Of a stretch of 64,000 bases of DNA, positions 44,844 to 55,365 are shown piece after piece. The translations under genes and the position numbers were made by a program. The notes under the pieces were generated by a model. That model had not been told where the DNA came from, made no database searches, and saw only the letters and a list, made by a program, of their open reading frames with translations. Position 1 is the stretch's first letter. The number at the start of each line of letters is the position of its first letter. Location: positions 62,001-126,000 of the forward strand of contig CAKRNG010000002.1 of the NCBI GenBank assembly GCA_934370925.1. The letters are read 5' to 3'. This stretch comes from an uncultured Lacticaseibacillus sp. GTDB lineage: Bacteria; Bacillota; Bacilli; Lactobacillales; Lactobacillaceae.

Positions 44844-46856
44844 TTACTTTCCTTTCCGCCCCAGCTGTTTCTTAAGCGTCTGGGCCCCGAACTGGATGTT
44901 TTCGTGTTCAGCCGTTTGGGTTTCAAGAATGGAGCCTTCTTCGTCGAGCGTGAACTGCACGTTTTGTTCAATCCATTCGCGTCGTGGTTCCACCTTATCG
45001 CCCATCAACGTTGTCACGCGCCGTTCAGCGAGCTGCGCATCGTCAATTCGTACCCGAATCAGCGTACGCGTTTCGGGGTTCATGGTTGTCTCCCAAAGCT
45101 GGTCGGCGTTCATTTCCCCAAGTCCCTTGAACCGGGTCAACGTGTAACCACGCCCCATGGACTTAACTTCCTTCTCGAGTTCCGCATCGGTCCAGGCATA
45201 GCGAATTTCGGTCTTCGCACCGCTCCCCTTAGACAAACGATAGAGTGGTGGCAGGGCAATATAAACCTTGCCAGCGTCAATCAATGGCCGCATGTACCGG
45301 TAGAAGAACGTCAGGAGCAGAATCTGGATGTGCGCCCCATCGGTATCCGCATCGGTCATGATGATGACTTTATCGTAGTTACAGCTCTTGATGTCGAAAT
45401 CATTCCCGACACCCGCACCAATCGTGTAGATCATCGTGTTGATTTCTTCATTCTTCATGATGTCCTGCAGCTTGGCCTTCTGGGTGTTCAGCACCTTCCC
45501 GCGCAGTGGCAGGATGGCCTGGAACTTCCGGTCACGGCCCTGCTTGGCGGAACCACCGGCAGAATCCCCTTCGACGAGGTACAGTTCGTTCTTCGCCGCG
45601 TTCTTACTCTGTGCTGGCGTGAGCTTACCGGAGAGGACACCCTGGTCCTTCTTCTTCTTCTTGCCTGTCCGTGATTCGTCACGTGCTTTGCGGGCCGCTT
45701 CACGGGCTTCACGCGCACGAACAGCCTTCTTCACGAGCTCTTGAGCAGCATCCCCAGCTTCCATCAACCAGAAGCTCAGCTGTTCGTAGACAACACTGTC
45801 CACGACTGGCCGGGCCTGCTGGGTGCCGAGCTTGCCCTTCGTCTGCCCTTCGAACTGCAGGAGTTCTTCGGGGATGCGGACGGAAAGGACACCTGCGAGC
45901 CCTTCGCGAACATCCGTTCCCTCCAGGTTCTTATCGCGTTCCTTCAGCAGGTTCACCTTACGCGCAAAGTCGTTAAAGGCGCGCGTAAACCCACTACGCA
46001 AGCCAGTTTCGTGCGTCCCACCATCACCCGTACGGACATTATTCACGAACGAGATGATGTTTTCAGAGTAGCCATCGTTGTACTGGCCGGCAAAATCGAC
46101 CACGATGCCGTCTTTTTCACCCTCGAACTGCATGACGTCAGACATCGAATCCTTGCCTTCATTCAGGTAGGACACGAAGCTCTTGAGGCCGTCTGGGTAG
46201 TGGTAGGTTTCGCTCCGGTCGGCTCGTTCGTCGGTGAGCGTAATGGTGATGTCCTTGAGTAAGAAAGCAGATTCGCGTAGGCGTTCCGCTAACGTGTCAA
46301 AGTTATAGGTTGTGGTGGAGAAAATCGTTGGATCGGGCTTGAACGTCAACGTCGTCCCGTTCGGTTCACGAACCTTGCCGAGTTTCTGTAGCCCGCCGTC
46401 TGGATGGCCCCCATTGATGAAATTCTCCATGTAGGCCTGACCGTCACGGACAACCCGGACCGTTAAGGATTCACTGAGCGCGTTCACAACGGAAGAACCC
46501 ACCCCGTGCAACCCACCGGATGTCTTGTAGCTGTTCTGGCTGAACTTACCACCCGCATGCAGTACCGTCAGGATGACCTCAATCGTGGGTTTCCCACTGG
46601 CGTGCATCCCCGTTGGCATTCCTCGACCATGATCGACCACGGTGATGGAATTATCCTTATGAATCGTGACCGCAATCACATCCCCGTAACCGGCGAGTGC
46701 TTCATCGACCGCGTTATCGACAATTTCATAAACCAGGTGGTGCAGACCACGTCCGTCAGTTGACCCGATGTACATCCCGGGACGCTTCCGCACAGCTTCA
46801 AGGCCTTCAAGCACCTGAATTGACGCGTCTGTGTATGTTTCGCTTGGCTTCGCCAT
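44844..46856 (-). CDS. parE: DNA topoisomerase IV subunit B
   Basis: 670 residues: GHKL ATPase (EIVDNAVDEALAGYGD, VVDHGRGMPTG, GGLHGVGSSVVNALS), transducer domain, and TOPRIM domain (EGDSAGGSAKQGRDRKFQAILPLRGKVLN; DADTDGAHIQ). The spacing and the LEGLEAVRKRPGMYIGSTDGRG start are ParE-like. Supplies ATP-driven clamp closure to ParC. GAGAGG precedes ATG 46856. Divergent from plsY across 462 bases. Confidence 0.95.
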   Translation of the reverse strand: MAKPSETYTDASIQVLEGLEAVRKRPGMYIGSTDGRGLHHLVYEIVDNAVDEALAGYGDVIAVTIHKDNSITVVDHGRGMPTGMHASGKPTIEVILTVLHAGGKFSQNSYKTSGGLHGVGSSVVNALSESLTVRVVRDGQAYMENFINGGHPDGGLQKLGKVREPNGTTLTFKPDPTIFSTTTYNFDTLAERLRESAFLLKDITITLTDERADRSETYHYPDGLKSFVSYLNEGKDSMSDVMQFEGEKDGIVVDFAGQYNDGYSENIISFVNNVRTGDGGTHETGLRSGFTRAFNDFARKVNLLKERDKNLEGTDVREGLAGVLSVRIPEELLQFEGQTKGKLGTQQARPVVDSVVYEQLSFWLMEAGDAAQELVKKAVRAREAREAARKARDESRTGKKKKKDQGVLSGKLTPAQSKNAAKNELYLVEGDSAGGSAKQGRDRKFQAILPLRGKVLNTQKAKLQDIMKNEEINTMIYTIGAGVGNDFDIKSCNYDKVIIMTDADTDGAHIQILLLTFFYRYMRPLIDAGKVYIALPPLYRLSKGSGAKTEIRYAWTDAELEKEVKSMGRGYTLTRFKGLGEMNADQLWETTMNPETRTLIRVRIDDAQLAERRVTTLMGDKVEPRREWIEQNVQFTLDEEGSILETQTAEHENIQFGAQTLKKQLGRKGK

Positions 46857-47318
46857 CTTCTAACCTCTCTTCAAAGCAATACTTTTACTTTACACCATGC
46901 TAGGCGTTGCCACCAGAAAATTTCCGTCCGGTCGGCGCAAAAGACGCCGTTACCCGGTTTCATCTGGTTGGCGCTACTAGAAATACCAGTCCAAAATTGA
47001 CGGGCTCGCATGCGGTACGGCGAACGTGACCGGCCAGCATGTCGATAAGTGCGCTTTTTCGTGATTGCGAACGTATGCTCGTAGTCTGCAATAGTTTAAC
47101 GCCAAAACGCAACACGTGTCAAAAGGAATCCGTTTCACCCGTCACAGATATCACACATGTTCTTATTCCGCGGGCTGGCGCGTCACTTTTGGGCATCAAG
47201 CATCATTTATCGCATTCTTACGTGTTCTTTTTTGCCCGTTATTCGCTTTCCGTTGCACTTTAACAGTTGCCACACCTTTAAAAAATGCTAAACTGAAAGT
47301 CTGGAAAGGAGTGGCAGC
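46857..47318. other. Divergent intergenic region parE-plsY
   Basis: No gene supported; short open frames lack ribosome binding sites. A plausible plsY promoter is TTGCCA (47266-47271) and TAAACT (47288-47293) with a 16-base spacer. On the parE side a TAAAGT lies near 46893-46898 (minus strand) without a good -35. Confidence 0.5.
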
Positions 47319-47936
47319 ATGCTACTAGCGTTTTGTTTTGTGCTCGCTTACCTCATCGGATCAATTCCGTCTGGGGTTTGGATCGGGCAGATTTTCTGTC
47401 ATAAAGATCCCCGTGATGCCGGCAGTCATAATATTGGCACGACCAACGCCTATCGCGTCCTTGGTCCCACCGCCGGCACCGCCGTTTTAATCCTCGACAT
47501 CCTGAAGGGGACGCTCGGTGCGAGTTTGCCACGCCTGTTCGGTTACTCGCAACACTGGCTCATCCTCGTTTGCGGGATTGCCGCGGTGATTGGCCATACC
47601 GCCAGCATCTTCATCCAGTTCAAGGGGGGCAAGGCCGTGGCCACAAGCGCAGGGATTCTCCTGGCTTACAACCCCATCTTGTTCCTGGTTGCGTCCACCA
47701 TGTTCGTCTCCCTCATCCTCCTGTCCTCCATGGTCAGCGTCGCCAGCGTGGTTGCCATTACGGCCTTCACGATTGTCGCCGCTTTTCTGCAGGACTGGGT
47801 GCTGACCGCAATTGCCGGTGCGTTAACGGTGGTCTTCATCGTCAAGCATCTGCCGAACATCAAGCGCATCCTGAACGGGACGGAAAACTTGGTTCCGTTT
47901 GGCGTTTATTACTGGCTCACCCATAAAAAACACTAA
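47319..47936 (+). CDS. plsY: Glycerol-3-phosphate acyltransferase PlsY
   Basis: 205 residues with five membrane segments and the three conserved cytoplasmic loops: GSIPSGVWIG, AGSHNIGTTNAYRVLG, and HTASIFIQFKGGKAVATSAG. It transfers acyl from acyl phosphate to glycerol 3-phosphate in phospholipid synthesis, at the membrane. GGAAAGGAG precedes ATG 47319. Divergent to parE-parC, a frequent arrangement. Confidence 0.95.
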   Translation: MLLAFCFVLAYLIGSIPSGVWIGQIFCHKDPRDAGSHNIGTTNAYRVLGPTAGTAVLILDILKGTLGASLPRLFGYSQHWLILVCGIAAVIGHTASIFIQFKGGKAVATSAGILLAYNPILFLVASTMFVSLILLSSMVSVASVVAITAFTIVAAFLQDWVLTAIAGALTVVFIVKHLPNIKRILNGTENLVPFGVYYWLTHKKH

Positions 47937-47948
47937 TTAAATCCATTT

Positions 47949-47984
47949 AAAAACACGATGGCTGCTGCCATCGTGTTTTTTGTT
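47949..47984. terminator. Bidirectional terminator plsY/aldose epimerase
   Basis: Perfect 14-bp stem AAAAACACGATGGC / GCCATCGTGTTTTT with a four-base loop, 12 bases after the plsY stop and just before the convergent gene's stop. Confidence 0.9.
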
Positions 47985-47989
47985 TGTCG

Positions 47990-48862
47990 TTAGAAGACGG
48001 AGACGGTGTAACCTGCTTCAAACGTTGCGCCGCCAGCAAGCTTGTTGATGCCGCGCTTGGTTTCGAACTTTCCGTCAGATTCAGGGCCGTCCGCAACGCC
48101 CCACCATGGTTCGATGCAGCAGAATGCACCTGGTGTTGGGTAGTTGGACCAGATACCCACGTATGGCGCACCCGTGACGCTGAGGGAGACACCATGCGTG
48201 TCCTTGTCCGTCGTCAGGCTCATGGCCGTTTCCTTACCGTCAAGGACGTAGATTAGGGCGTCATTCTTGAACAGGTCGAGGGACAATGGCAGTTCGTTTT
48301 CGCTAACGGTCTTTCCGGCAGCGAAATCAGCGTACTTACCGGCCAGACCAACCTTGGTGCGGTCTGCTTCAGGGCTGAACTTAAACGTGTAGTCGTCGAA
48401 GTTCAGGCCGTCTTTCAGGGGCACGTTGAAGGCTGGGTGTGCACCGACGCTGAAGAACATTTCTTCGTCAGCAGGGTTTTCAACATGGTAGCCGATTGCA
48501 AGGTCTTTGCCCGTGAGCTTGTAACTCAGAACGAGGCGGAACGCAAATGGGTACTTTTCGTGTGTGGCGTCACTATCGCGCAGTTCCAGTTCAACTGCAT
48601 CTGCCGTCTGACTCGCCACCGTGAAGTCGAGGTCCCGGGCGAAACCGTGACGCGTCATGTGGTACGTCTTACCGTTAACCGTGTACTGGTCGTCCTTCAA
48701 TGCTCCCACGATTGGGAACAGAACGGGTGCGTGGCGTGCCCACACCTTTGGATCTGCCTGCCACATGTATTCCGTGCCGTCTTCCTTGCTGACCAAGGAA
48801 GCTAATTCTGCCCCGTGCAGATTGATTTCTGCCGTTAGAAACTCGTTTTCGATTTTGACCAT
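47990..48862 (-). CDS. Aldose 1-epimerase family protein (LacX type)
   Basis: 290 residues. HGAELASLVSKEDGTEYMWQADPKVW, RHGFARD and VGAHPAFNVPL carry the conserved His and carboxylate residues of the galactose mutarotase superfold. The length and LacX-like start suggest the subgroup acting on hexoses or hexose phosphates; substrate unknown. GGAGGG precedes the ATG by about 11 bases. It may be transcribed after hslU (51 bases). Confidence 0.85.
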   Translation of the reverse strand: MVKIENEFLTAEINLHGAELASLVSKEDGTEYMWQADPKVWARHAPVLFPIVGALKDDQYTVNGKTYHMTRHGFARDLDFTVASQTADAVELELRDSDATHEKYPFAFRLVLSYKLTGKDLAIGYHVENPADEEMFFSVGAHPAFNVPLKDGLNFDDYTFKFSPEADRTKVGLAGKYADFAAGKTVSENELPLSLDLFKNDALIYVLDGKETAMSLTTDKDTHGVSLSVTGAPYVGIWSNYPTPGAFCCIEPWWGVADGPESDGKFETKRGINKLAGGATFEAGYTVSVF

Positions 48863-48913
48863 AATGCAATAAACCCTCCATGTAAAAAATGTTTTTAAAT
48901 GTTGGAACCTAAA

Positions 48914-50314
48914 TTAAAGGATATAGCGGCTCATGTCGCTATCGCCGGCAATCTTGCCGACCTTATCGTCTACATACTGCTCGGTAATGGTAATCGCACC
49001 CATTTGCATGTCTGGGCCTTCATACAGGATGTCTTCGAGTAGTTTCTCAAGAATCGTGGACAGGCGCCGCGCCCCAATGTTCTCTTGGGTCGTGTTCACG
49101 GTTGCGGCAATGTGCGCAATCTTCGCGATGGCTTCCTGGGTAAAGGTCACCTTCACACCGTCCGCGCCAATCAGCGCCATGTACTGCTTCGTCAGCGCGT
49201 TGTCGGGTTCTGTCAGGATGCGAATGAAGTCCGATTCCGTCAGGTCCTTCAATTCAACGCGAATTGGGAAGCGCCCTTGCAGTTCCGCAATCAGGTCACT
49301 TGGCTTAGCCTCTGCGAACGCCCCGGAACCGATGAACAGCACGTGATCCGTATCGACGGGGCCGTACTTCGTGTTGACCTGCGAGCCTTCCACGATTGGC
49401 AAGATGTCGCGCTGCACCCCTTCACGGGAAACCTCACCGCTGCCGCTCTGCTTACGGCCGGTCGCGATTTTGTCAATTTCGTCGATGAAGATAATTCCGG
49501 CGTTCTCCGCGCGCTTGATGGCGTCGTGGGAAATGTCGGCACTGTTGACGAGCTTGGCGGATTCTTCCTTGATGAAGACTTCGCGGGCTTCCTTCACGGT
49601 CATGGTGCGTTCGACCTTCTTCTTTGGCATCATGCTGCCGAGGGAGGCGGAGAGGTCAATTCCCATCGGGCCGTACATGTCGTTCATGTTGCCGGCCCCA
49701 CCAGCAGGCGCATCTTCGACCTTCACCGTGAGTTCACGGTCTTCCAGCAGGCCCTTCTGCAACTGTTCAGCCACAGACAGGCGCTGGTTGCGGATGTCAT
49801 CAGTGACTTCATCCTCCTCGGACTTCACCTCATCGTCATTCTGCAACGCCGACAACATGCTCATCATGTCAGCCATCGAGTTCTTCTGGCGCCGTTCCTT
49901 CTTGATGCCAGGCACCAAGAGCTTCACGAGGCGCTTATCGGCCGCCTGGGAAGCACGGGAACGCACCTGCGCGTACTGTTCGTCTTCTTCGAGCTTCACC
50001 GCCACGTCTACCAGGTCACGAACCATGGATTCCACGTCCCGGCCCACATACCCGACTTCGGTGAACTTAGTGGCTTCAACCTTGACGAACGGTGCGTTGA
50101 CGGTCTTCGCCAGCCGCCGCGCGATTTCGGTCTTCCCCACCCCAGTTGGTCCAATCATGAGTAGGTTCTTGGGGGTGATGTCCTGCTGCATCTTCTCACT
50201 CAGCTGCATCCGGCGCCAACGGTTGTAAAGGGCAACCGCGACGGCCTTCTTTGCTTCCGTTTGGCCGATGACGTACTTGTCGAGTTCAGCAACGATTTCT
50301 TTAGGTGTCTGCAT
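48914..50314 (-). CDS. hslU: HslU/ClpY protease ATPase subunit
   Basis: 466 residues: AAA+ Walker A (GPTGVGKTEIARRLAK), Walker B (IIFIDEIDKIA), the pore segment GYVGRDVES, and an I domain inserted between residues of about 130-240. It unfolds substrates for HslV. GGAGGCG lies before ATG 50314, and the start is 17 bases after the hslV stop. Confidence 0.95.
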   Translation of the reverse strand: MQTPKEIVAELDKYVIGQTEAKKAVAVALYNRWRRMQLSEKMQQDITPKNLLMIGPTGVGKTEIARRLAKTVNAPFVKVEATKFTEVGYVGRDVESMVRDLVDVAVKLEEDEQYAQVRSRASQAADKRLVKLLVPGIKKERRQKNSMADMMSMLSALQNDDEVKSEEDEVTDDIRNQRLSVAEQLQKGLLEDRELTVKVEDAPAGGAGNMNDMYGPMGIDLSASLGSMMPKKKVERTMTVKEAREVFIKEESAKLVNSADISHDAIKRAENAGIIFIDEIDKIATGRKQSGSGEVSREGVQRDILPIVEGSQVNTKYGPVDTDHVLFIGSGAFAEAKPSDLIAELQGRFPIRVELKDLTESDFIRILTEPDNALTKQYMALIGADGVKVTFTQEAIAKIAHIAATVNTTQENIGARRLSTILEKLLEDILYEGPDMQMGAITITEQYVDDKVGKIAGDSDMSRYIL

Positions 50315-50331
50315 TCTGGTCGCCTCCTTAA

Positions 50332-50856
50332 CTAAAACGTCTCAACGCGAATGTTCTCGTTGGTGAAAATATCGATGGTGCTGGCAATGGTCACGGCCTC
50401 TTTGGCAATCTCCGGTGCCGTCATGTCTTCCGCGTGGCGGAGCATGGCCACCGCCGCAGCCTGGGCGAAGTTACCACCACTCCCGATGGCCACAACGTCT
50501 TCGTCGGGGGCAATCACTTCACCGGTCCCAGAAATCAGGAGCAAGTCGTGTTCGTCCATCGCAATCAGCATGGCTTCCAACTTCTGGAAGGAAGGGTCCT
50601 TCCGCCAGTCCTGAGCCAAAGCAACCGCGGAACGCCGCAAGTTTCCCTGGAAGAGTTCCAGTTTCTTCTCGAACCATTCTTCAAGCGTGATGGCATCCGC
50701 CACCCCACCCGCAAAGCCGATAACGACCTGATCGTTGTAAATCCGCCGAATCTTCTGCGCGGTGCCCTTCATGATGACCTTTTCGCCCATCGTGACCTGA
50801 CCGTCCCCCGCAATCGCGGTTTTGCCATTCTTACGTACTGCTGCAATTGTTGTCAT
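50332..50856 (-). CDS. hslV: HslV/ClpQ protease peptidase subunit
   Basis: 174 residues. With the start at ATG 50856 the protein begins [24 protein letters not shown], giving Thr2 as the N-terminal nucleophile after Met removal, unlike the Ser-type extended CodW of Bacillus. GAAAGAGG lies nine bases upstream; the in-frame upstream Met at 50889 would block processing. Forms the HslUV chamber with HslU. Confidence 0.95.
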   Translation of the reverse strand: MTTIAAVRKNGKTAIAGDGQVTMGEKVIMKGTAQKIRRIYNDQVVIGFAGGVADAITLEEWFEKKLELFQGNLRRSAVALAQDWRKDPSFQKLEAMLIAMDEHDLLLISGTGEVIAPDEDVVAIGSGGNFAQAAAVAMLRHAEDMTAPEIAKEAVTIASTIDIFTNENIRVETF

Positions 50857-50969
50857 TAATAAAGCCTCTTTCTCAATAAGTTTCATCACGTCGTCTCGTG
50901 ATGGTCCAGCAATTAGTGCCTTGCCGGTTTTATTATCTTACGCACTCAGTCGCCGCCATACATCATTCT

Positions 50970-51905
50970 TTAGTCTGATTGTGACGGTGTGTCATCAGTC
51001 GGCTTATGCCCGGGAAAGTACTTCATGTAGTCATTCACCAGGTGCTCGGTCGTGACGTGCGTGTAAATTTGCGTGGTGGACAAACTGCTGTGGCCCAGAA
51101 GTTCCTGGACGCTCCGCAAATCTGCGCCGTGATCCAGCATGTGCGTGGCGAAGCTGTGCCGCAACATGTGGGGATGAATCTTCGCGGTCAAACTGGTTTC
51201 TTTAATCACCTGATCCAAGATGTACTCAATCCCGCGTGCCGTCAGCGGCTTCCCGTGCTGGTTCAAGAAGACGTGGGGTTCCACCAGCCCGCGTACCCCC
51301 GCCAGTTCCATGCGTACCGTGTCCAAATATTGGTGCAGGGCGTCCGCGCACCGCTGCCCGAAGACAACGTACCGGTCCTTGTTCCCCTTCCCGTGAATCA
51401 ACATTGCCGACACGTTGAAGTCAATTTGCTTCAGTGTGAGGTCGGCGCACTCGGACACACGAATGCCCGTGCCGTAAAGAACCTCCAGAATGGCGCGGTT
51501 CCGTACAGTCAGCGGCTCGTCGCCACTCACCGCCTGAAACAGTGCTTCAATTTCGGGTTCAAAGAAGAATTGCGGCAGGTGGTTGTGCGTTTTTTTCGTT
51601 TCCACCAGTGCGAACGGATTCTCGGTTGCCGCCCCAATTTTCATCAGGAACTTGTACAGACCGCGGAGACTACTCAACTTGCGCGAAGTGGTTGCGGGGC
51701 TGTACTGCTTCTCGTTCATGTAGGACACATAACTCGACACGGCGACCGCATCTACTTGGTCAAAGCCATTGAAACCACCGCTGTCGTCAAGGAAGTCGAT
51801 GAAGGCTTGAATGTCTCGGCGGTAAGCTTTTTGTGTTTGAACGGAATACTGCCGCTCGGTGGTGAGGTACTGGATGAATTGTTCTAACTGCGCTACTTGT
51901 TCCAT
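50970..51905 (-). CDS. xerC: Tyrosine recombinase XerC
   Basis: 311 residues. The SAM-like N-terminal core-binding domain precedes the catalytic domain with GTGIRVSE (Arg), GKGNKDR (Lys), HMLRHSFATHML (His, Arg) and GHSSLSTTQIYTHV (His, Tyr nucleophile). Its position next to hslVU and topA identifies it as the chromosomal dimer resolvase (CodV in Bacillus), not an element integrase. ATG 51905 gives the family start (MEQVAQLEQFIQYL); the open frame upstream to 51983 is not supported. Confidence 0.92.
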   Translation of the reverse strand: MEQVAQLEQFIQYLTTERQYSVQTQKAYRRDIQAFIDFLDDSGGFNGFDQVDAVAVSSYVSYMNEKQYSPATTSRKLSSLRGLYKFLMKIGAATENPFALVETKKTHNHLPQFFFEPEIEALFQAVSGDEPLTVRNRAILEVLYGTGIRVSECADLTLKQIDFNVSAMLIHGKGNKDRYVVFGQRCADALHQYLDTVRMELAGVRGLVEPHVFLNQHGKPLTARGIEYILDQVIKETSLTAKIHPHMLRHSFATHMLDHGADLRSVQELLGHSSLSTTQIYTHVTTEHLVNDYMKYFPGHKPTDDTPSQSD

Positions 51906-52275
51906 AACTAATACTCTACCATATTTCTTACGAATCCGCTTTCTTAATTTGGGTTTGGCAACGGCCGGACACTTGCCACTCAATAAACGACTCAGAAAAT
52001 CATCTGAGTTATTTGACAGTTGAAGTCGATATACCTACAAAGAATCTTTCAACGCGTATCATCGCCAACAACACTGCGTCACCAAACCACGGTCCTCGGC
52101 GCCCTTAGCCGAGGACAAGCGTTTCATTGTCGTCGCCACAACCAGAATGTAGCTAAAATGGCGGGCGCAACGCGAGCGACATTGGTTTCACTCAACCAAG
52201 CAAAAAGAGAGGCCACGCACAAGCGTAACCTCTCCCATTTGTTTAGCTGTTATCATCAACAGGCACAAACACTGT
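51906..52275. other. Non-coding gap between topA and xerC
   Basis: No gene. In many Firmicutes trmFO (gid) occupies this place. The region holds the topA terminator (52202-52235) and a hairpin TCCTCGGC / GCCGAGGA (52093-52100, 52108-52115). Nothing resembling a trmFO remnant was recognised. Confidence 0.6.
52202..52235 (-). terminator. topA terminator
   Basis: Minus strand GAGAGGTTACGC / GCGTGGCCTCTC stem (one mismatch) with TTGT loop, followed by TTTTTG, about 40 bases after the topA stop. Confidence 0.88.
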
Positions 52276-54357
52276 CTATTTCTGAATGGCCTCTTTGTAG
52301 TCGCCGTTTGGACAAACGATTTGGACGCCACCCTTGCTGCGCTTTTCGATGAGGAAGTGCTGGCAAACTGGGCAATCTCGTCCCACTGGTTTGTCCCAGG
52401 AGACAAAGTCACATTCTGGGTAGCGGTCACAGCCGTAGAAGACCCGGTTGCGCTTGCTCTTGCGTTCCACAATTTGACCCTTGTGGCACTTCGGACAGAT
52501 GACGCCGATTTCCTTCACGATTGCCTTCGTGTTGCGGCAGTCTGGGAAGCGGGAACAAGCGTAGAACTTCCCGTAACGGCCCAGCTTGATGACCATTGGC
52601 GCACCGCAAATGTCGCAGTTGAAGCCCGCTGGTTCATCCTTTAGCTGAATTTTCTCGATGCCCGTTTCGGCGCTCGAAACTTCCTTCGCAAATGGCTGGT
52701 AGAAGCGGTCAATCACCTTGACCCATTCTTCCTTACCCGTTTCAATGCTATCCAAGTCGCTTTCAACCGTTGCCGTGAACTTGATGTCCACGATGTCCGG
52801 GAAGAATTCGACAATCAGATCGTTCACGATGCCACCGAGTTCGGTTGGTTCGAAACGGCGCGCCGTAAGCTTCACGTAATACCGCTTCTTCAGAGTTTCG
52901 ATGGTTGGTGCGTACGTGGAAGGACGTCCCACCCCATTTTCTTCCAGCGCCTTAACCAGGTTCGCTTCAGAGAAACGTGCAGGTGGCTGGGTGAAATGCT
53001 GCGCAGGATCTGTCTTCGCGAGCGTGAGGGCATCCCCCTCCGCCAATTCAGGCAGCTCCTTGTCGCCGTTGTCCGTGTCACGTGAGGAAACATACAGCTT
53101 TGTGAACCCTTCGAACTTGGTGTGACTCCCGTTGGCACGGAACTGCACGCCGTTTTGTTCGATGCGGACCGCCACCGTGTCAACCACTGCGGGCGTCATT
53201 TCACTGGCGACAAAACGTGACCAGATGAGACGGTAAAGCTTCATCTGATCCTTATCGAGGACACTTTCAAGACTTGCTGGGGTGCGACGCGTGGATGTTG
53301 GGCGAATTGCTTCGTGGGCATCCTGGGCGCCTTCTTGCAACTTACCCTGCTTAATCTTGACGGCCGCGTATTCTGCCCCATATTCTTCATGGATGAATTC
53401 ACTGGTCTCGGTCTTCGCCACACTCGACACACGGGTACTATCGGTACGCATGTAGGTGATGAGCCCGACTGTTCCCAGCTTGCCGCCCAAGTTAATCCCT
53501 TCGTACAGCTGCTGGGCAATCATCATGGTCTTGCGCGTTGGGAAGTTCAGCTTACGGTTGGCTTCCTGCTGGAGGGAACTCGTGGTGAATGGCTGGGCAG
53601 GTGTGCGCCGACGTTCCTTACGTACAACGCTCGTGACGGTGAATGGCTGGTCCTTGTCGATGCGCTTCATGACGCCTTGTACAGCGTCATTATTTGGCAT
53701 TGGCAACTTCTTGCCGTCGACCCCGTAGAAACTAGCAGGGAACGCTTTGCCGTGGCCCTTCTTGAAGCTGCCGTCGATGGTCCAGTATTCTTCAGGCTGG
53801 AAGGCGTTAATCTCGTTCTCACGGTCAATGATTAACTTAAGCGCAACGGACTGCACACGCCCCGCGGACAGCCCCTTCTTCACTTTCTTCCATAGTAATG
53901 GGCTAATGGAGTAACCCACAATCCGGTCAAGGACACGACGCGCCTGCTGGGCATCAACCAAGTTCATGTCGATGCTGCGGGGGGTCTTGAAGGCATTCTT
54001 CACGGCGTCCTTCGTGATTTCGTTGAAGACGACGCGGTTCTTGTCCTTCGTATCGAGTCCGAGAATGTGGCAAACGTGCCAGGCAATTGCTTCCCCTTCA
54101 CGGTCCGGGTCAGCTGCGAGGTAGACATGGTCGACCTTGGCGGCAGCACGCTTTAACGATTTAATGACATCCCCCTTACCACGAATGGAAATATAGCGAG
54201 GTTCATAGTTATTCTCAAAATCAACGCCCATCTGACTCTTGGGCAGGTCCCGGATGTGACCGAGACTGGCAACGACCTTGTAATTACGGCCGAGGTATTT
54301 TTCGATTGTTTTTGCTTTAGCAGGGGATTCCACGATAACCAAGTTCTTGGCGGGCAT
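52276..54357 (-). CDS. topA: DNA topoisomerase I
   Basis: 693 residues, type IA. The TOPRIM domain ([31 protein letters not shown]), the catalytic Tyr in [12 protein letters not shown] (about residue 303), and at the C-terminus two four-Cys zinc ribbons (CDICGAPM...CSRFPDC and CPKCHKG...CDRYPEC) plus a third with CPVC and one Cys later. Relaxes negative supercoils. Ribosome binding site AAAGGAGGA is strong. Downstream of dprA in the same direction. Confidence 0.95.
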   Translation of the reverse strand: MPAKNLVIVESPAKAKTIEKYLGRNYKVVASLGHIRDLPKSQMGVDFENNYEPRYISIRGKGDVIKSLKRAAAKVDHVYLAADPDREGEAIAWHVCHILGLDTKDKNRVVFNEITKDAVKNAFKTPRSIDMNLVDAQQARRVLDRIVGYSISPLLWKKVKKGLSAGRVQSVALKLIIDRENEINAFQPEEYWTIDGSFKKGHGKAFPASFYGVDGKKLPMPNNDAVQGVMKRIDKDQPFTVTSVVRKERRRTPAQPFTTSSLQQEANRKLNFPTRKTMMIAQQLYEGINLGGKLGTVGLITYMRTDSTRVSSVAKTETSEFIHEEYGAEYAAVKIKQGKLQEGAQDAHEAIRPTSTRRTPASLESVLDKDQMKLYRLIWSRFVASEMTPAVVDTVAVRIEQNGVQFRANGSHTKFEGFTKLYVSSRDTDNGDKELPELAEGDALTLAKTDPAQHFTQPPARFSEANLVKALEENGVGRPSTYAPTIETLKKRYYVKLTARRFEPTELGGIVNDLIVEFFPDIVDIKFTATVESDLDSIETGKEEWVKVIDRFYQPFAKEVSSAETGIEKIQLKDEPAGFNCDICGAPMVIKLGRYGKFYACSRFPDCRNTKAIVKEIGVICPKCHKGQIVERKSKRNRVFYGCDRYPECDFVSWDKPVGRDCPVCQHFLIEKRSKGGVQIVCPNGDYKEAIQK

Positions 54358-54516
54358 GGTTGTCCTCCTTTCATTTTTTCAACACAAAATGCACGCCTAT
54401 CTTATGGTAGAAACGCGATTCTGTCAAATTATTATTCGAAAAAAATGTTGGTTGACCCCTAAAAAAGCGTTATCGACCATGGATGAAAGCGCGTCAGAAC
54501 AGGATTCTAAGTAGAT

Positions 54517-55365
54517 TTAATCAAAATATCGTAAACCTTGCCATTCACCACCCAACAACACCGGTGTCGCCCCCGCATTGATCAACTCATTCGTCCCTTC
54601 CCCCAGTGGTTCGCCCAGGCGGTTAGGAAGCGCAAAAACGTCCCGCCCCGACTCAAGTGCCATCTGGGCTGTAATTAGGCTTCCGCTCCGGCGACGTGCT
54701 TCCGTCACGATGAGCGCGTGACACACCCCCGCGATAATGCGATTGCGCGCCACAAACCGATACTGGGCAGGCGGCGTTCCCGGTGGATATTCAGATAACA
54801 CCAGCCCTTTTTGCGCAATCTTGTTTTGAAGCGCACGGTGCTCCTTAGGGTAATAGACGTCCGTGCCCGACGCAATAACCGCGATGGTCGCGTGATCCGT
54901 GCCCAATGCCGCTCGGTGACCGAACCCGTCTGCGCCCCGCGCGAGTCCGGAAACGATGACATTATCGCTGGGGATGTCAGCCATCATGACCGCAATCATC
55001 CGGCGACTATATGCGGAGGCTTGCCGCGCACCAACGATGGCGAGGCATGGCTGTTTGAGGAGCGTCACGTCCCCGTCGTAGAAAAGAACGAGGGGTGGTT
55101 GGGCCAGCTCACGTAAGCGTTCGGGATACGCATCGTCTGTATAGACAATGTGTGGTGCTTGCGCAATGACCGCGAGTTTATCCTGCCACTCGCGGCTGAG
55201 GAATTGCTGTTTGAGTCGGTGCTGCATGTTTGTGTTCACGCACGCCAAGAAGGTCGTCAGTGTTGGCGCCGCCCCGTCTGCCAGTGCTCGTAACACCCGC
55301 ACGGCCACGGTGGGACTTGCGCCACTCAAGATGTGCACCCATAACAAAAAATCGCGTATCTCCAT
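54517..55365 (-). CDS. dprA: DNA processing protein DprA
   Basis: 282 residues. Rossmann-like DprA core with VGARQASAYSRRMI, VSGLARGADGFGHRAAL, IASGTDVYYPKEHRAL, FVARNRIIAG and EARRRSGSLITAQMALESGRDVFALP. Short form without a C-terminal winged helix, common in lactobacilli. It loads RecA on incoming single-stranded DNA in transformation. ATG 55365 (MEIRDFLLW) has GGGGGAAG directly upstream; the longer open frame is not supported. Confidence 0.93.
   Translation of the reverse strand: MEIRDFLLWVHILSGASPTVAVRVLRALADGAAPTLTTFLACVNTNMQHRLKQQFLSREWQDKLAVIAQAPHIVYTDDAYPERLRELAQPPLVLFYDGDVTLLKQPCLAIVGARQASAYSRRMIAVMMADIPSDNVIVSGLARGADGFGHRAALGTDHATIAVIASGTDVYYPKEHRALQNKIAQKGLVLSEYPPGTPPAQYRFVARNRIIAGVCHALIVTEARRRSGSLITAQMALESGRDVFALPNRLGEPLGEGTNELINAGATPVLLGGEWQGLRYFD

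Noticed and set aside
42507..45674. Long plus-strand open frames opposite parC and parE
   Set aside because: Antisense shadows of conserved topoisomerase genes without ribosome binding sites.
49085..50164. Long plus-strand open frames opposite hslU (up to 359 codons)
   Set aside because: Antisense to a fully conserved AAA+ gene; they arise from codon bias and have no start signals.
50970..51905. XerC as an integrase of a mobile element
   Set aside because: The topA-xerC-hslVU order is the chromosomal arrangement and no mobile genes flank it.
52093..52115. TCCTCGGC/GCCGAGGA hairpin as a terminator
   Set aside because: No T-run on either side; left as an unexplained hairpin in the topA-xerC gap.
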